Shown one piece after another: positions 44,254 through 52,084 of a stretch of 64,000 nt of DNA. The notes below the pieces were generated by a model that was not told where the DNA came from, made no database searches, and was given only the letters and a program-made list of their open reading frames with translations. How positions within the stretch are numbered: position 1 is the stretch's first letter; every line of letters begins with the position of its first letter. The translations under genes and the position numbers were made by a program. This DNA comes from AC-32 sp963704005 (GTDB taxonomy: Bacteria > Actinomycetota > Thermoleophilia > Gaiellales > Gaiellaceae): assembly GCA_963704005.1 (NCBI GenBank), contig CAVPGJ010000004.1, forward strand, positions 310,001-374,000, given 5' to 3'.

Positions 44254-44624
44254 GCGACCCGCTCCACGACCGCGGTATGGAGACTCGCCGTGAGGTGCTC
44301 GGCGACGAGCACGTCGACGCAGCCCTCGCGCGGACGACCGAGCTCACCGCCGAGTTCCAGGATCTGATCACGCGCTACGCGTGGGGCGAGATCTGGTCGC
44401 GGCCCGGCCTCGACCGGCGCACGCGCAGCTGCATCACGCTGATGGCGCTGATCGCCCTCAACCGCGAGCCCGAGCTCGCCATGCACCTGCGGGCGGCGCT
44501 GCGGAACGGCCTCACTCAGGACGAGATCAAGGAGGTACTGCTGCAGAGCGCGATCTACTGCGGCGTGCCCGCGGCGAACGGCGCCTTCGCGATCGCGCAG
44601 CAGGTCTTCGACGAAGACGGATAG
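44250..44624 (+). CDS. pcaC: 4-carboxymuconolactone decarboxylase
   Basis: 124-residue CMD/AhpD-like protein: RREVLGDEHVDAALART, FQDLITRYAWGEIWSRPGLDRRTRSCITLMAL and the C-terminal AIYCGVPAANGAF. Length and sequence match PcaC. It decarboxylates 4-carboxymuconolactone to 3-oxoadipate enol-lactone, the substrate of PcaD. It is a separate gene here rather than fused to pcaD (PcaL) as in many actinobacteria. ATG in ATGA overlap with pcaD; its stop (TAG) overlaps the GTG of pobA. Confidence 0.93.
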   Translation: MSDPLHDRGMETRREVLGDEHVDAALARTTELTAEFQDLITRYAWGEIWSRPGLDRRTRSCITLMALIALNREPELAMHLRAALRNGLTQDEIKEVLLQSAIYCGVPAANGAFAIAQQVFDEDG

Positions 44625-45805
44625 TGACCGGCGCGCGCACGCAGGTGGGGATCGTCGGCGCCGGGCCGGCCGGCCTGACGCTCGCGCGGCTGCTCGAGCT
44701 CGAAGGGATCGAGACCGTCGTCCTCGAGGCCCGCAGCCGCGACTACGTCGAGCACCGAATCCGGGCCGGCGTGCTCGAGCAGCGCACGGTCGAGCTCCTC
44801 ACCGAGGCGGGCGTCGCCGAGCGCCTGCACCGCGAGGGGATCGTCCACCACGGGCTCTCGCTCCAGTTCGACGGCGAGCGGCATCGGATCCCACTCAGCG
44901 AGCTCGCCGATGGCCGCACGATCGTGATCTACGGCCAGACGGAGGTCGTCAAGGACCTGATCCAGGCGCGACTGGAGAGCGGGCTGCCGCTGCTCTTCGA
45001 GGTCGACGAGGTCAGCGTGCACGAGCTCGACACGGACCGCCCACGGATCCGCTATGCCCACGACGGAGAACGGCACGAGCTCGAGTGCGACGTGATCGCC
45101 GGCTGCGACGGCTACCACGGCGTCTGTCGCCCGAGCATCCCGAAGGGAGTTCTCAGCTCGTTCTCGCGCGACTATCCCTTCGGCTGGCTCGGCATTCTCG
45201 CGGACGTGGCGCCGTCGAGCGACGAGGTCGTGTACGTGCACAACGAGAGCGGCTTCGCCCTCCTCAGCCTCCGCTCGCCGAGCCTCAGCCGCCTCTACCT
45301 CCAGTGTGAGCCGGACGAGAACCTCGACGAGTGGCCCGACGACCGGATCTGGAGTGAGCTGCAGCGCCGTGTCAGCATGGAGGGCTGGACCCTCGCCGAG
45401 GGCCCGATCCTCGAGAAGGGCGTCACCGGCATGCGCAGCTTCGTCGTCGAGCCGTTCCAGTACGGGCGCCTCTTCCTCGCCGGCGACGCGGCGCACATCG
45501 TGCCGCCGACGGGCGCCAAGGGCCTGAACCTTGCGATCGCCGACATCAGCGTTCTCGCGGAGGCGCTGGTCAGCTGGTACGAGACCGGGAGCGCAGCTCT
45601 CCTGGAGCGCTACTCCGCCACCTGCCTGCGCCGCGTCTGGCGGGCGGAGCACTTCTCCTGGTGGATGACCTCCATGCTCCACCGACTGCCGGGCGGCGAC
45701 CCCTTCGACCTGAAGCTCCAGCTCTCGCAGCTCCGCTACGTGGTGACCTCGCGCGTGGCCGCCGCGAGCCTCGCCGAGAACTATGTCGGCCTCGAGCTCG
45801 AGTAA
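44624..45805 (+). CDS. pobA: 4-hydroxybenzoate 3-monooxygenase
   Basis: 393-residue class A flavoprotein hydroxylase, the length of Pseudomonas PobA (394). FAD fold VGIVGAGPAGLTLARLLELEG, the family sequence RIRAGVLEQRTVELLTEAG, the DG-type motif VIAGCDGYHGVCR, and GRLFLAGDAAHIVPPTGAKGLNLAI with the second FAD contact. It uses NAD(P)H and O2 to make protocatechuate from 4-hydroxybenzoate, feeding PcaHG. GTG start overlapping pcaC. It closes the pca operon. Confidence 0.94.
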   Translation: MTGARTQVGIVGAGPAGLTLARLLELEGIETVVLEARSRDYVEHRIRAGVLEQRTVELLTEAGVAERLHREGIVHHGLSLQFDGERHRIPLSELADGRTIVIYGQTEVVKDLIQARLESGLPLLFEVDEVSVHELDTDRPRIRYAHDGERHELECDVIAGCDGYHGVCRPSIPKGVLSSFSRDYPFGWLGILADVAPSSDEVVYVHNESGFALLSLRSPSLSRLYLQCEPDENLDEWPDDRIWSELQRRVSMEGWTLAEGPILEKGVTGMRSFVVEPFQYGRLFLAGDAAHIVPPTGAKGLNLAIADISVLAEALVSWYETGSAALLERYSATCLRRVWRAEHFSWWMTSMLHRLPGGDPFDLKLQLSQLRYVVTSRVAAASLAENYVGLELE

Positions 45806-45877
45806 GGGACCGAACCCAGGAGGTCGCCGTCGAGTCGTCGGACTTCGCGCGAGCGCGAATGTGGGAGTATCGGCGCC

Positions 45878-46318
45878 ATGAGCGATCCCCGTACCACGCC
45901 GTACGGCTCCGTCCGCCTGGCCGACGTGGACACCCTGGCGGAAGTCGACCCGGGGAACGCGGACATCAACGACTGCGCATTCCATCTCGTCCGTCGCCAT
46001 TTCGACGTCCAGGCGTTCGGCGTCAACGCCGCGAGGGGAAACGCCGGCGATGAGATGATCGAGGAGCATCACGAGGCGGACGACGAGGAGAACCAAACGA
46101 ACGGCCACCAGGAGCTCTTCGCCGTGATGACCGGACACGCGGTCTTCACGGTCGACGCCGAGGAGATCGACGCGCCGGCGGGGACGATCGTCTTCGTGCG
46201 CGATCCGGCGCTGCTCCGCGCCGCCCGAGCAACGGCCGACGGCACGGCGATCTTCATGGTCGGAGGACCGGCCGGCGTCCCGTACACCGTCTCGCGCTGG
46301 GAAGCATCCCTCCCTTGA
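45878..46318 (+). CDS. cupin-domain protein
   Basis: 146-residue single-cupin protein: NGHQELFAVMTGHAVFTVDAEEIDAPAGTIVFVRDPALLRAARA is the central beta-barrel pattern with a His/Glu pair typical of metal sites, and GTAIFMVGGPAG closes it. The N-terminal part has HFDVQAFGVNAARG. Such proteins may bind a small ligand or be enzymes; function cannot be told. It sits 72 bases after pobA with its own upstream region, so it may be separate from the pca operon. Confidence 0.7.
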   Translation: MSDPRTTPYGSVRLADVDTLAEVDPGNADINDCAFHLVRRHFDVQAFGVNAARGNAGDEMIEEHHEADDEENQTNGHQELFAVMTGHAVFTVDAEEIDAPAGTIVFVRDPALLRAARATADGTAIFMVGGPAGVPYTVSRWEASLP

Positions 46319-46337
46319 CCGCTTAACCCCCGGACCG

Positions 46338-46350
46338 GGTGTCCGACACC
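46338..46350. repeat. palindrome GGTGTC-C-GACACC
   Basis: A perfect 6-base inverted repeat around one base, 20 bases after the cupin gene stop, in the 108-base gap before the DUF1361 gene. A second small hairpin, GCCCG-tgaag-CGGGC, lies at 46390-46404. They may be REP-like elements, a terminator of the cupin gene or operators; there is no T-run for a classical terminator. Confidence 0.35.
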
Positions 46351-46426
46351 GTAGACCCACGAGGGCTCCGGTGACTCGTCGGCCATTCCGCCCGTGAAGC
46401 GGGCCAGGCCCAGCTAAGCTCGCTGC

Positions 46427-47101
46427 GTGGTCGCGCCCTTGCGTCGTAGCTCGTTCAGCGACCGGCGGATCGCGGTCGTGGCCTCGCTTGCGCTCCTTTC
46501 GCTCTTCGTGCTCGCGATGATGGTTGCCCGGGTCCTGTACACGCGGACGTTCGAGCACACCTGGATTGCGTGGAATCTCTTTCTTGCCTGGGTTCCGTTC
46601 GTGCTCGCGCTGGTGGTCTACACGCGCGCTCGATCCGGGAGGTCCCGGCCGACGCTCGTCGCTCTCGGCGGCTTGTGGCTGGTCTTCTTTCCGAACGCGC
46701 CGTACATCGTCACCGATCTGAAGCACATCGGGCGCGGCGGCGGGATCCCCATTCTCTACGACGTTCTGCTTCTGTCCGCTGCGGCGTGGACGGGGCTGCT
46801 ACTCGGCCTCACCTCGCTCTTCCTGATGCATGCGGTCGCGCGCCGACTGCTCGGCGTCGTGGTCGCTTGGGCGCTCGTAGTCGGAGTTCTCGCCGCGAGC
46901 TCGTTCGGGATCTATCTCGGCCGCGTCCAGCGCTGGAACTCGTGGGACCTCTTCGTCCGCCCAGGGACGCTGCTCGGCCAGATCCCGAGCGGGTTCCACC
47001 CGGCGCCGCTCGCTCTCACCGTCTTGCTCACGTCCTTCCTGCTGGCCAGCTACCTCGTCTTCTACTCCTTCGCGCGAATGAGCGCCCTTATTCGCGACTA
47101 G
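46427..47101 (+). CDS. DUF1361 membrane protein
   Basis: 224-residue integral membrane protein with about seven hydrophobic segments. The conserved core is AWNLFLAWVPFVLALVVY, LWLVFFPNAPYIVTDLKHI and FGIYLGRVQRWNSWDL, which I recognise as DUF1361. Its role is unknown. GTG start, with another GTG not far upstream absent in frame. No operon partner: the next gene is convergent. Confidence 0.8.
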   Translation: MVAPLRRSSFSDRRIAVVASLALLSLFVLAMMVARVLYTRTFEHTWIAWNLFLAWVPFVLALVVYTRARSGRSRPTLVALGGLWLVFFPNAPYIVTDLKHIGRGGGIPILYDVLLLSAAAWTGLLLGLTSLFLMHAVARRLLGVVVAWALVVGVLAASSFGIYLGRVQRWNSWDLFVRPGTLLGQIPSGFHPAPLALTVLLTSFLLASYLVFYSFARMSALIRD

Positions 47102-47118
47102 CTATCTCATCGTTGGCG

Positions 47119-48126
47119 CTACCTGGCTTCGGTCGTGAACCCGCCGCGCTTGAACCACGCGTAGAGCAGGATGCAAGAGACCACGAGCCCGCCGACGCCG
47201 AGCGCGAAGAAGGCTGTGTCCGAGCGGATGTGGCGCACCATCCAGCCGAAGTTCTGGCCGAAGAAGCCGGTCACGAACGTCAGCGGGAGGAAAACGGTGG
47301 CGACGAGCGTGAGCTGCTTGACGACGGCGTTCTGCTGGGCGCTGATCTCGTTCTGGCGAACGCTGACCATCGAGAGGTTCGCGTCGAGGGCAGCTGCGAG
47401 CTGATCGCGCTGCGCGACCACCTCGTCCTGGAGGTGGCGCACGTGGTCGGCGACGTCGCGGAAGTAGCGGCGGAGACCTGGATCGGCCTCGAACTCGCCG
47501 CGCTCCATCGCCTCGAGCGGCCCGAGCAGGGGGTGCAACGCGCGGTAGAGCTCGTTGATCTCCGTCTTCAGGAGGTAGATCCGCTCCGTGAGGTCGTCGT
47601 GACCGGCGAAGATCGCCTGCTCGACCTCCTCGATCTCGCGCTCCAGCGCCTCGACGGCCGGCAGATAGTCGTCGACCACCATGTCGAGAATCCCCCAGAC
47701 GACCGCGGCCGGGCCGACCTTGAGCAGCTCGGGATGCTGCTCGACTCGCACGCGCGCGCGGATCGGGTCTCCGGCGGCGCCGTGCCGGACGGCGATCACG
47801 TACCCGACCCCGACGAAGATGTCGACCTCGCCGAACTCGACCGTGCGATTTCGGTCGTCGTACCGTGCGGTCTTGTAGACGATCAGGTGGAAGCCGTCGT
47901 AGCTCTCGACCTTGGGCCGCTGGTGGGCGGAGCCAGCGTCTTCGACCGCCAGCTCGTGCAGGCCGAAGTGCCTGCTGACCTCGGCCATAACCTGGTCGCT
48001 GGGCTCCTCCAGCTCGATCCAGACGTAGTTTCCGCCCCGGCGCGGGGCCGCCGCGGCCTCTTCCAACGTCATCCCGTCGTGCGGTTGACGGGCTCCGTGG
48101 CTGTAGTAGGCGCAGTCGACGCTCAT
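47119..48126 (-). CDS. corA: CorA-family magnesium/cobalt transporter
   Basis: 335-residue CorA-type channel. A cytoplasmic alpha/beta N-terminal domain and long helix region (ILDMVVDDYLPAVEALEREIEEVEQAIF) precede two C-terminal membrane helices; the first ends in the pore signature, here FVTGFFGQNFGWM, where the usual GMN appears altered to GQN. The preceding LTFVTGFFGQNF is still typical of the CorA superfamily branch in actinobacteria. ATG with GGAGGAG site, in ATGA overlap with the exonuclease/GIY-YIG gene, so it may be co-transcribed with the SOS-linked genes. Loss of the GMN asparagine position spacing should be checked. Confidence 0.87.
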   Translation of the reverse strand: MSVDCAYYSHGARQPHDGMTLEEAAAAPRRGGNYVWIELEEPSDQVMAEVSRHFGLHELAVEDAGSAHQRPKVESYDGFHLIVYKTARYDDRNRTVEFGEVDIFVGVGYVIAVRHGAAGDPIRARVRVEQHPELLKVGPAAVVWGILDMVVDDYLPAVEALEREIEEVEQAIFAGHDDLTERIYLLKTEINELYRALHPLLGPLEAMERGEFEADPGLRRYFRDVADHVRHLQDEVVAQRDQLAAALDANLSMVSVRQNEISAQQNAVVKQLTLVATVFLPLTFVTGFFGQNFGWMVRHIRSDTAFFALGVGGLVVSCILLYAWFKRGGFTTEAR

Positions 48127-49859
48127 GGCGCTCCTCCAAAGATCGCTGGTCGTGCGGACGTTAACCCTTGGCCCTCGATGGTTAACGAGCAGGCTTCGAT
48201 GCTGTCCGGGTCGAGCGGCAGCAGGGTCAGCTCCGGCGGAGCACGGCGAAGGAAACCGTCGACGAGCAGGAGGTCTTCGGCCTCCTCGGGCGTGAGCGGC
48301 GCGTGGGCCCGTTCCCTCGTGGCCGAGCAAAGGGAGAGCGCCGCTTCGATTTCGCGCCTGGCGCCCGGCCGTAGCGAGCGAACGGCGCACAGTCTGCCGC
48401 CGCAGACGAAGAACGCCCTCTGGCTGCCCGGCTCGAGCGACGGCGCGAGGATGCACAGCTCCAGCGCGCGTAGCCTCTCCAGCCGGCCGAGGCGATCGAT
48501 CACCCGCTCGAGCGCCTCCAAGCGATCTCGCAGGCGTGCGGCCTCCTCGTAACGGAGACTGTCCGACAGGTCGGAAAGGCGTGCGCGGAGGCGCGGCAGA
48601 GGTCGGCCCTGAAGCAGCCCGTCGAGTTCCTCGGCCGAGCTCGAAGCGAGGGCACGAGCCGCAAGCGAAGCCTCGCGTCGGCTCGGGATCGGGCCGAGCT
48701 CGGTCGCGTGCTTGCTGACGACGAGCTCGTCGCCCCGGCGGCGCAGGTAGACGCCGTGGTTGCGCCTGCGGCTGCGCGAGTTGGCCGGCGGCTGCAGCTC
48801 GCGGATCAGCCGCAGCTCCTCGAGCGCCGCCTCGAGCTCCGATCCCAGGACGCGCCACTCGATCCGGTCGAGCGCCGTCAGCGCTGCCTCGACCGACGGG
48901 CGCTGGCGCTCGCTCCGGAAGTAGGAGCGGAGGCGCGCACGCAGATCGCGGGCCCGGCCCACGTAGAGCACCTGGCCGTGCCGGTCGCGAAACAGGTAGA
49001 CCCCCGGGCGCGTCGGAGCGCCGTGCGCGAGCGAACGCTTGCCGTAGACGCGGCGCTTGCGGGGAGCGCCAAGCGCGCGCAGGTCGGAGAGACGCCTCGC
49101 CCCGAGCTCCTGCGCGAGCCCGATCAGATGGACGAGTACCTCGGCAGTCGCCTCGGCGTCAGGAAGCGCGCGGTGGCACGGCCGCGTCGAGACGCCGAAA
49201 AAGTGCGCCAGCGAGGCGAGGCCCACCCGGCGCACGCGGCCTTCGAGGAGCCGGCGGGCGAGTGCGGCCGTGCAGAGCGGCGGCTCGGCGAGGCGCCGGC
49301 CGTGCAGCCGCAATAGCTGCTGCTCGACGAAGCGCTGGTCGAAGCGCGCGTTGTGGGCGACGAGCAGGTTGTCGCCCGCGAAGCCGAGGAAGCGCCGGAG
49401 AACCGTTGCGACGGACGGAGCCTGCCGCAGCTCCTGCTCGCGCAGGCCGGTCAGACGCGCGATCGGCTCCGGGAGCGCGGTCTGCGGGTTGACGAGCGAC
49501 TGGTACGAGTCGACGAGCTCGAGCGCCCTGACGCGGACCGCGCCGAGCTCGCAGATCCGGCTACGCACCGCAGAGAGCCCGGTCGTCTCCAGGTCGAAGA
49601 CGACGAACTCCGCCTCGTCAAGCAGCGGATCGGCTCGGCCGTCGTTCAGCGAGACCGTCGCCCCGTCGCATCGGACACGGCTGTCGCCGGCGGTCGCCTC
49701 CGCGAGGAGCGAGCACGCGAGGCCGTCCGAGATCGACGGCGTGGCGAAGAGCGCACGAGCCGCCTCCACGGCCGAGAGCGGACCGCGCTCCTCGAGGGTG
49801 TCCACGAGGCGATCGAGGGCGTCGAGCGCCAGCTGCATGCCAGGGATGAAAGCGAACAT
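48123..49859 (-). CDS. DEDDh exonuclease - GIY-YIG (UvrC/Cho-like) fusion protein
   Basis: 578-residue DNA repair protein. A DnaQ-like DEDDh exonuclease at about 83-250 has Asp89/Glu91 (VFDLETTGLS), Asp174 (HNARFDQRF), and His229/Asp234 (CHRALPDAEAT). A GIY-YIG nuclease follows at about 284-360 (PGVYLFRDRHGQVLYVGRARDLRARL), then a UvrC-like middle part (EAARLRDRLEALE resembles a UVR motif). The same fusion occurs in mycobacteria. The chosen ATG lies within a perfect SOS box (49854-49865), 12 bases after the dinB stop, so transcription may come from dinB or from its own damage-inducible, perhaps leaderless, promoter. Confidence 0.85.
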   Translation of the reverse strand: MFAFIPGMQLALDALDRLVDTLEERGPLSAVEAARALFATPSISDGLACSLLAEATAGDSRVRCDGATVSLNDGRADPLLDEAEFVVFDLETTGLSAVRSRICELGAVRVRALELVDSYQSLVNPQTALPEPIARLTGLREQELRQAPSVATVLRRFLGFAGDNLLVAHNARFDQRFVEQQLLRLHGRRLAEPPLCTAALARRLLEGRVRRVGLASLAHFFGVSTRPCHRALPDAEATAEVLVHLIGLAQELGARRLSDLRALGAPRKRRVYGKRSLAHGAPTRPGVYLFRDRHGQVLYVGRARDLRARLRSYFRSERQRPSVEAALTALDRIEWRVLGSELEAALEELRLIRELQPPANSRSRRRNHGVYLRRRGDELVVSKHATELGPIPSRREASLAARALASSSAEELDGLLQGRPLPRLRARLSDLSDSLRYEEAARLRDRLEALERVIDRLGRLERLRALELCILAPSLEPGSQRAFFVCGGRLCAVRSLRPGARREIEAALSLCSATRERAHAPLTPEEAEDLLLVDGFLRRAPPELTLLPLDPDSIEACSLTIEGQGLTSARPAIFGGAP

Positions 49860-49867
49860 ACGTTCGC
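49852..49867. promoter_or_regulatory. LexA/SOS box at the exonuclease-GIY-YIG start
   Basis: GCGAACATACGTTCGC matches the actinobacterial/Bacillus LexA box (cGAAC-N4-GTTCg) and is a perfect palindrome extending to 7-base arms (AGCGAAC/GTTCGCT, 49851-49868). It covers the gene's ATG (49857-49859) and lies between dinB and this gene. Confidence 0.8.
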
Positions 49868-49870
49868 TTT

Positions 49871-51073
49871 TCAAGGAAGCGGCTGTTCGGGGAGGACCGG
49901 CATCGCGATTCCGCGATCGCGTCCGAGGAGGACGGCGCGGGTGATTGCCTTTGAGCCAAAGCGCAGCCAGACCTCGTCGAGCGCGGCGTCGAGGGCGTCG
50001 CTGCCGTGCCGCTCGAACGGGAACGAAAGCTGCACGGCCTGGCACTCCTCGAGGTTGGCGAGGGAGATCCCGACGAGCGTGATGCCGCGTCGCGCGATTG
50101 TGGGCGCAGCACACGCGAGCAACCCGCGTGCGGTCTCGAGGATCACGTGCGTGTTCGTGGTCGGCCGTGGCAGCGTGTGCGAACGGCTTGCTCGGGAGAA
50201 GTCGTCGAAGCGCAGCCGCAGCACGACCGTGCGGCCGGTACGCCGCGCGGCCCGCAGGCGCCGGCAGACGCGGTCGACCAGGCCGACGAGGGCGGCATCG
50301 ACGTCCTCCGGCGACCTGGGCGAGCGGCCGAGCGCGCGCTGGGCGCCGATCGAGCGCCGGCGCCGGCGCGCCTGTACGGGCCGGGGATCGCGGTTGTGCG
50401 AGAGGGCGTGCAGGTGCCGGCCCGCGGCTCGGCCCAGCAGCGCGACGAGCGTGCCCTCGTCGAGCCGGGCGAGCTCGCCGACCGTGTTGATCCCGAACGT
50501 GTGCAGCCTCGCCGCCGTCACCCGACCCACGCCCCAGACGCGCTCGACCGGCAGCGCGTGCAGGAAGGCGAGCTCACGGTCGGGGGGCACGAGCAGGAGC
50601 CCGTCGGGCTTGGCTACGCCGCTGGCGACCTTCGCCAGGAACTTCGTCCGCGCGATCCCGACTGTGACGGGCAGCCCTACCTGGTCGCGGAGCTCGCGGC
50701 GGAGGCGCACGGCGATCGTCCTCGGCGTGCCGGAAAGCCGCCGCACGCCGCGCACGTCGAGGAACGCCTCGTCGATCGACAGTCCCTCGACGAGCGGCGC
50801 AGTGTCCTCGAACACCCGGTAGAGCTCCTTGCTCGCCTCGGAGTAGGCCGACATCCGCGGCTCCACCACAACGGCGTGAGGGCAGAGCCTGAGGGCCCGG
50901 CCGACGCCCATCGCGGTGCGCACGCCCTCCGCCTTGGCCTCGTAGCTCGCGGCGAGCACCACCCAGCTGCCGACGATCACCGGCCGCCCGCGCAGGCGAG
51001 GATCGTCGCGCTGCTCGACCGAGGCGAAGAACGCGTCGGCGTCGGCGTGGAGAATGGTGGCCGCTCCTCGCAC
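49871..51073 (-). CDS. dinB: Y-family DNA polymerase IV (DinB)
   Basis: 400-residue translesion polymerase. Catalytic Asp11 in LHADADAFFASVEQ and Asp101/Glu102 in GLSIDEAFLDV; the fingers/palm SYEAKAEGVRTAMGVGRA and the little-finger domain at the C-terminus are present. The C-terminal end QPLP is not a clear beta-clamp QLxLF motif; an internal VQLSFPF near residue 360 might serve. GTG start directly beside a second SOS box. Error-prone bypass synthesis under DNA damage is the expected role. Confidence 0.9.
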   Translation of the reverse strand: MRGAATILHADADAFFASVEQRDDPRLRGRPVIVGSWVVLAASYEAKAEGVRTAMGVGRALRLCPHAVVVEPRMSAYSEASKELYRVFEDTAPLVEGLSIDEAFLDVRGVRRLSGTPRTIAVRLRRELRDQVGLPVTVGIARTKFLAKVASGVAKPDGLLLVPPDRELAFLHALPVERVWGVGRVTAARLHTFGINTVGELARLDEGTLVALLGRAAGRHLHALSHNRDPRPVQARRRRRSIGAQRALGRSPRSPEDVDAALVGLVDRVCRRLRAARRTGRTVVLRLRFDDFSRASRSHTLPRPTTNTHVILETARGLLACAAPTIARRGITLVGISLANLEECQAVQLSFPFERHGSDALDAALDEVWLRFGSKAITRAVLLGRDRGIAMPVLPEQPLP

Positions 51074-51086
51074 GAACGCATGTTCG
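51073..51086. promoter_or_regulatory. LexA/SOS box immediately upstream of dinB
   Basis: CGAACGCATGTTCG contains GAAC-GCAT-GTTC at 51074-51085, the actinobacterial SOS box. It abuts the dinB GTG codon (51071-51073), so LexA would cover the start region; a leaderless or near-leaderless transcript is implied. The divergent aquaporin gene lies 144 bases away and could be affected but need not be. Confidence 0.8.
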
Positions 51087-51229
51087 CATAGGTGAGATCA
51101 CCGGTCGTGCGGGGAGGGCGAATCTCGAGGCCGCCGAGCTGCTGTCAGAGAGCTGACCCTGTGATGGTGGGACGTGTCGTCCGGTTGGGACGATGCGCTA
51201 GGCCGCGAGCCAGGCAATCGTCGCTGGAA

Positions 51230-52084
51230 ATGGAGCACGTTTCGAATGAGGCGGGGGTAGTGACAGAGGGAAGCGACGCGGTCGCGCCCCCGACCACGCG
51301 GCAGGCGCTGCTCGCGCTCGAGTTTCCAGGCATCGCCGATTTCGACAATCCGAGCCTGGAGTGGCGCAGGCTGTTCTCCGAGCTGCTCGGGACGTTCTTC
51401 CTTGTCCTCGCTGGAGCAGGAGGCGCGGTCGTCGGGGCGCTCAGCGACGGCGCGATCAGCCGGACCGCGGCGGTGACGGCGCCGGGGCTCACCGTGATGG
51501 GGATCATCCTGTACATGGGCGCCGTCTCGGGAGCGCACCTGAACCCGGCCGTGACGTTTGCGTTCTGGCTCAGGGGCGATTTCCCCGGAAGGCGGGTCCC
51601 CGGGTACGTCATCGTGCAGCTCATCGGCGCGACAACCGCGTGTCTCGTGCTCTGGGCGGTGCTCGGCAAGCACGGCTCGCTCGGGGCCACCGAGCCCGGT
51701 GCGGGTGTGCACGCCTGGCAGGCGATGGTGGTCGAGCTCTTGCTGACGGTCGGGCTCGTCAGCACGATCCTCGGCACGGCGTCCGTCGCTCAGAACGTCG
51801 GCGCGTTCAGCGCGATCGCGGTCGGCGGGTACATCATCCTCGCCGGCCTCTGGTCGAGCCCGATCAGCGGCGCGTCGATGAACCCCGCGCGGTCGTTCGC
51901 GCCCGACCTCGCCAACGGCGACTTCGCCAACTACTGGGTCTACCTCGCTGGGCCGCTCGGCGGCGCCGCCATCGCCGTCGCGATCGCCTGGATTCTGCGC
52001 GGATCAGGAGGCGACGCCGGCGGGCTCGCCGCTGCCCGCGGAACGCTGGGTAGGCTACGCGCCGACGTCAAGGAGGACAGGTGA
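51230..52084 (+). CDS. aquaporin/MIP-family channel
   Basis: 284-residue channel with six membrane helices and the two half-helix motifs: SGAHLNPAVTF (NPA at about 105-107) and SGASMNPARSF (NPA at 218-220). The arginine after the second NPA is the selectivity-filter Arg. A 45-residue polar N-terminus precedes helix 1, and the start at ATG 51230 is the most sensible one; no strong ribosome site is seen. The substrate (water or small solutes) is not determined. The stop overlaps the next gene's ATG. Confidence 0.9.
   Translation: MEHVSNEAGVVTEGSDAVAPPTTRQALLALEFPGIADFDNPSLEWRRLFSELLGTFFLVLAGAGGAVVGALSDGAISRTAAVTAPGLTVMGIILYMGAVSGAHLNPAVTFAFWLRGDFPGRRVPGYVIVQLIGATTACLVLWAVLGKHGSLGATEPGAGVHAWQAMVVELLLTVGLVSTILGTASVAQNVGAFSAIAVGGYIILAGLWSSPISGASMNPARSFAPDLANGDFANYWVYLAGPLGGAAIAVAIAWILRGSGGDAGGLAAARGTLGRLRADVKEDR

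Noticed and set aside
51092..51229. Upstream extension of the aquaporin gene to a start at 51092
   Set aside because: The extra 46 residues have no aquaporin character and would overlap the SOS/promoter region of dinB.
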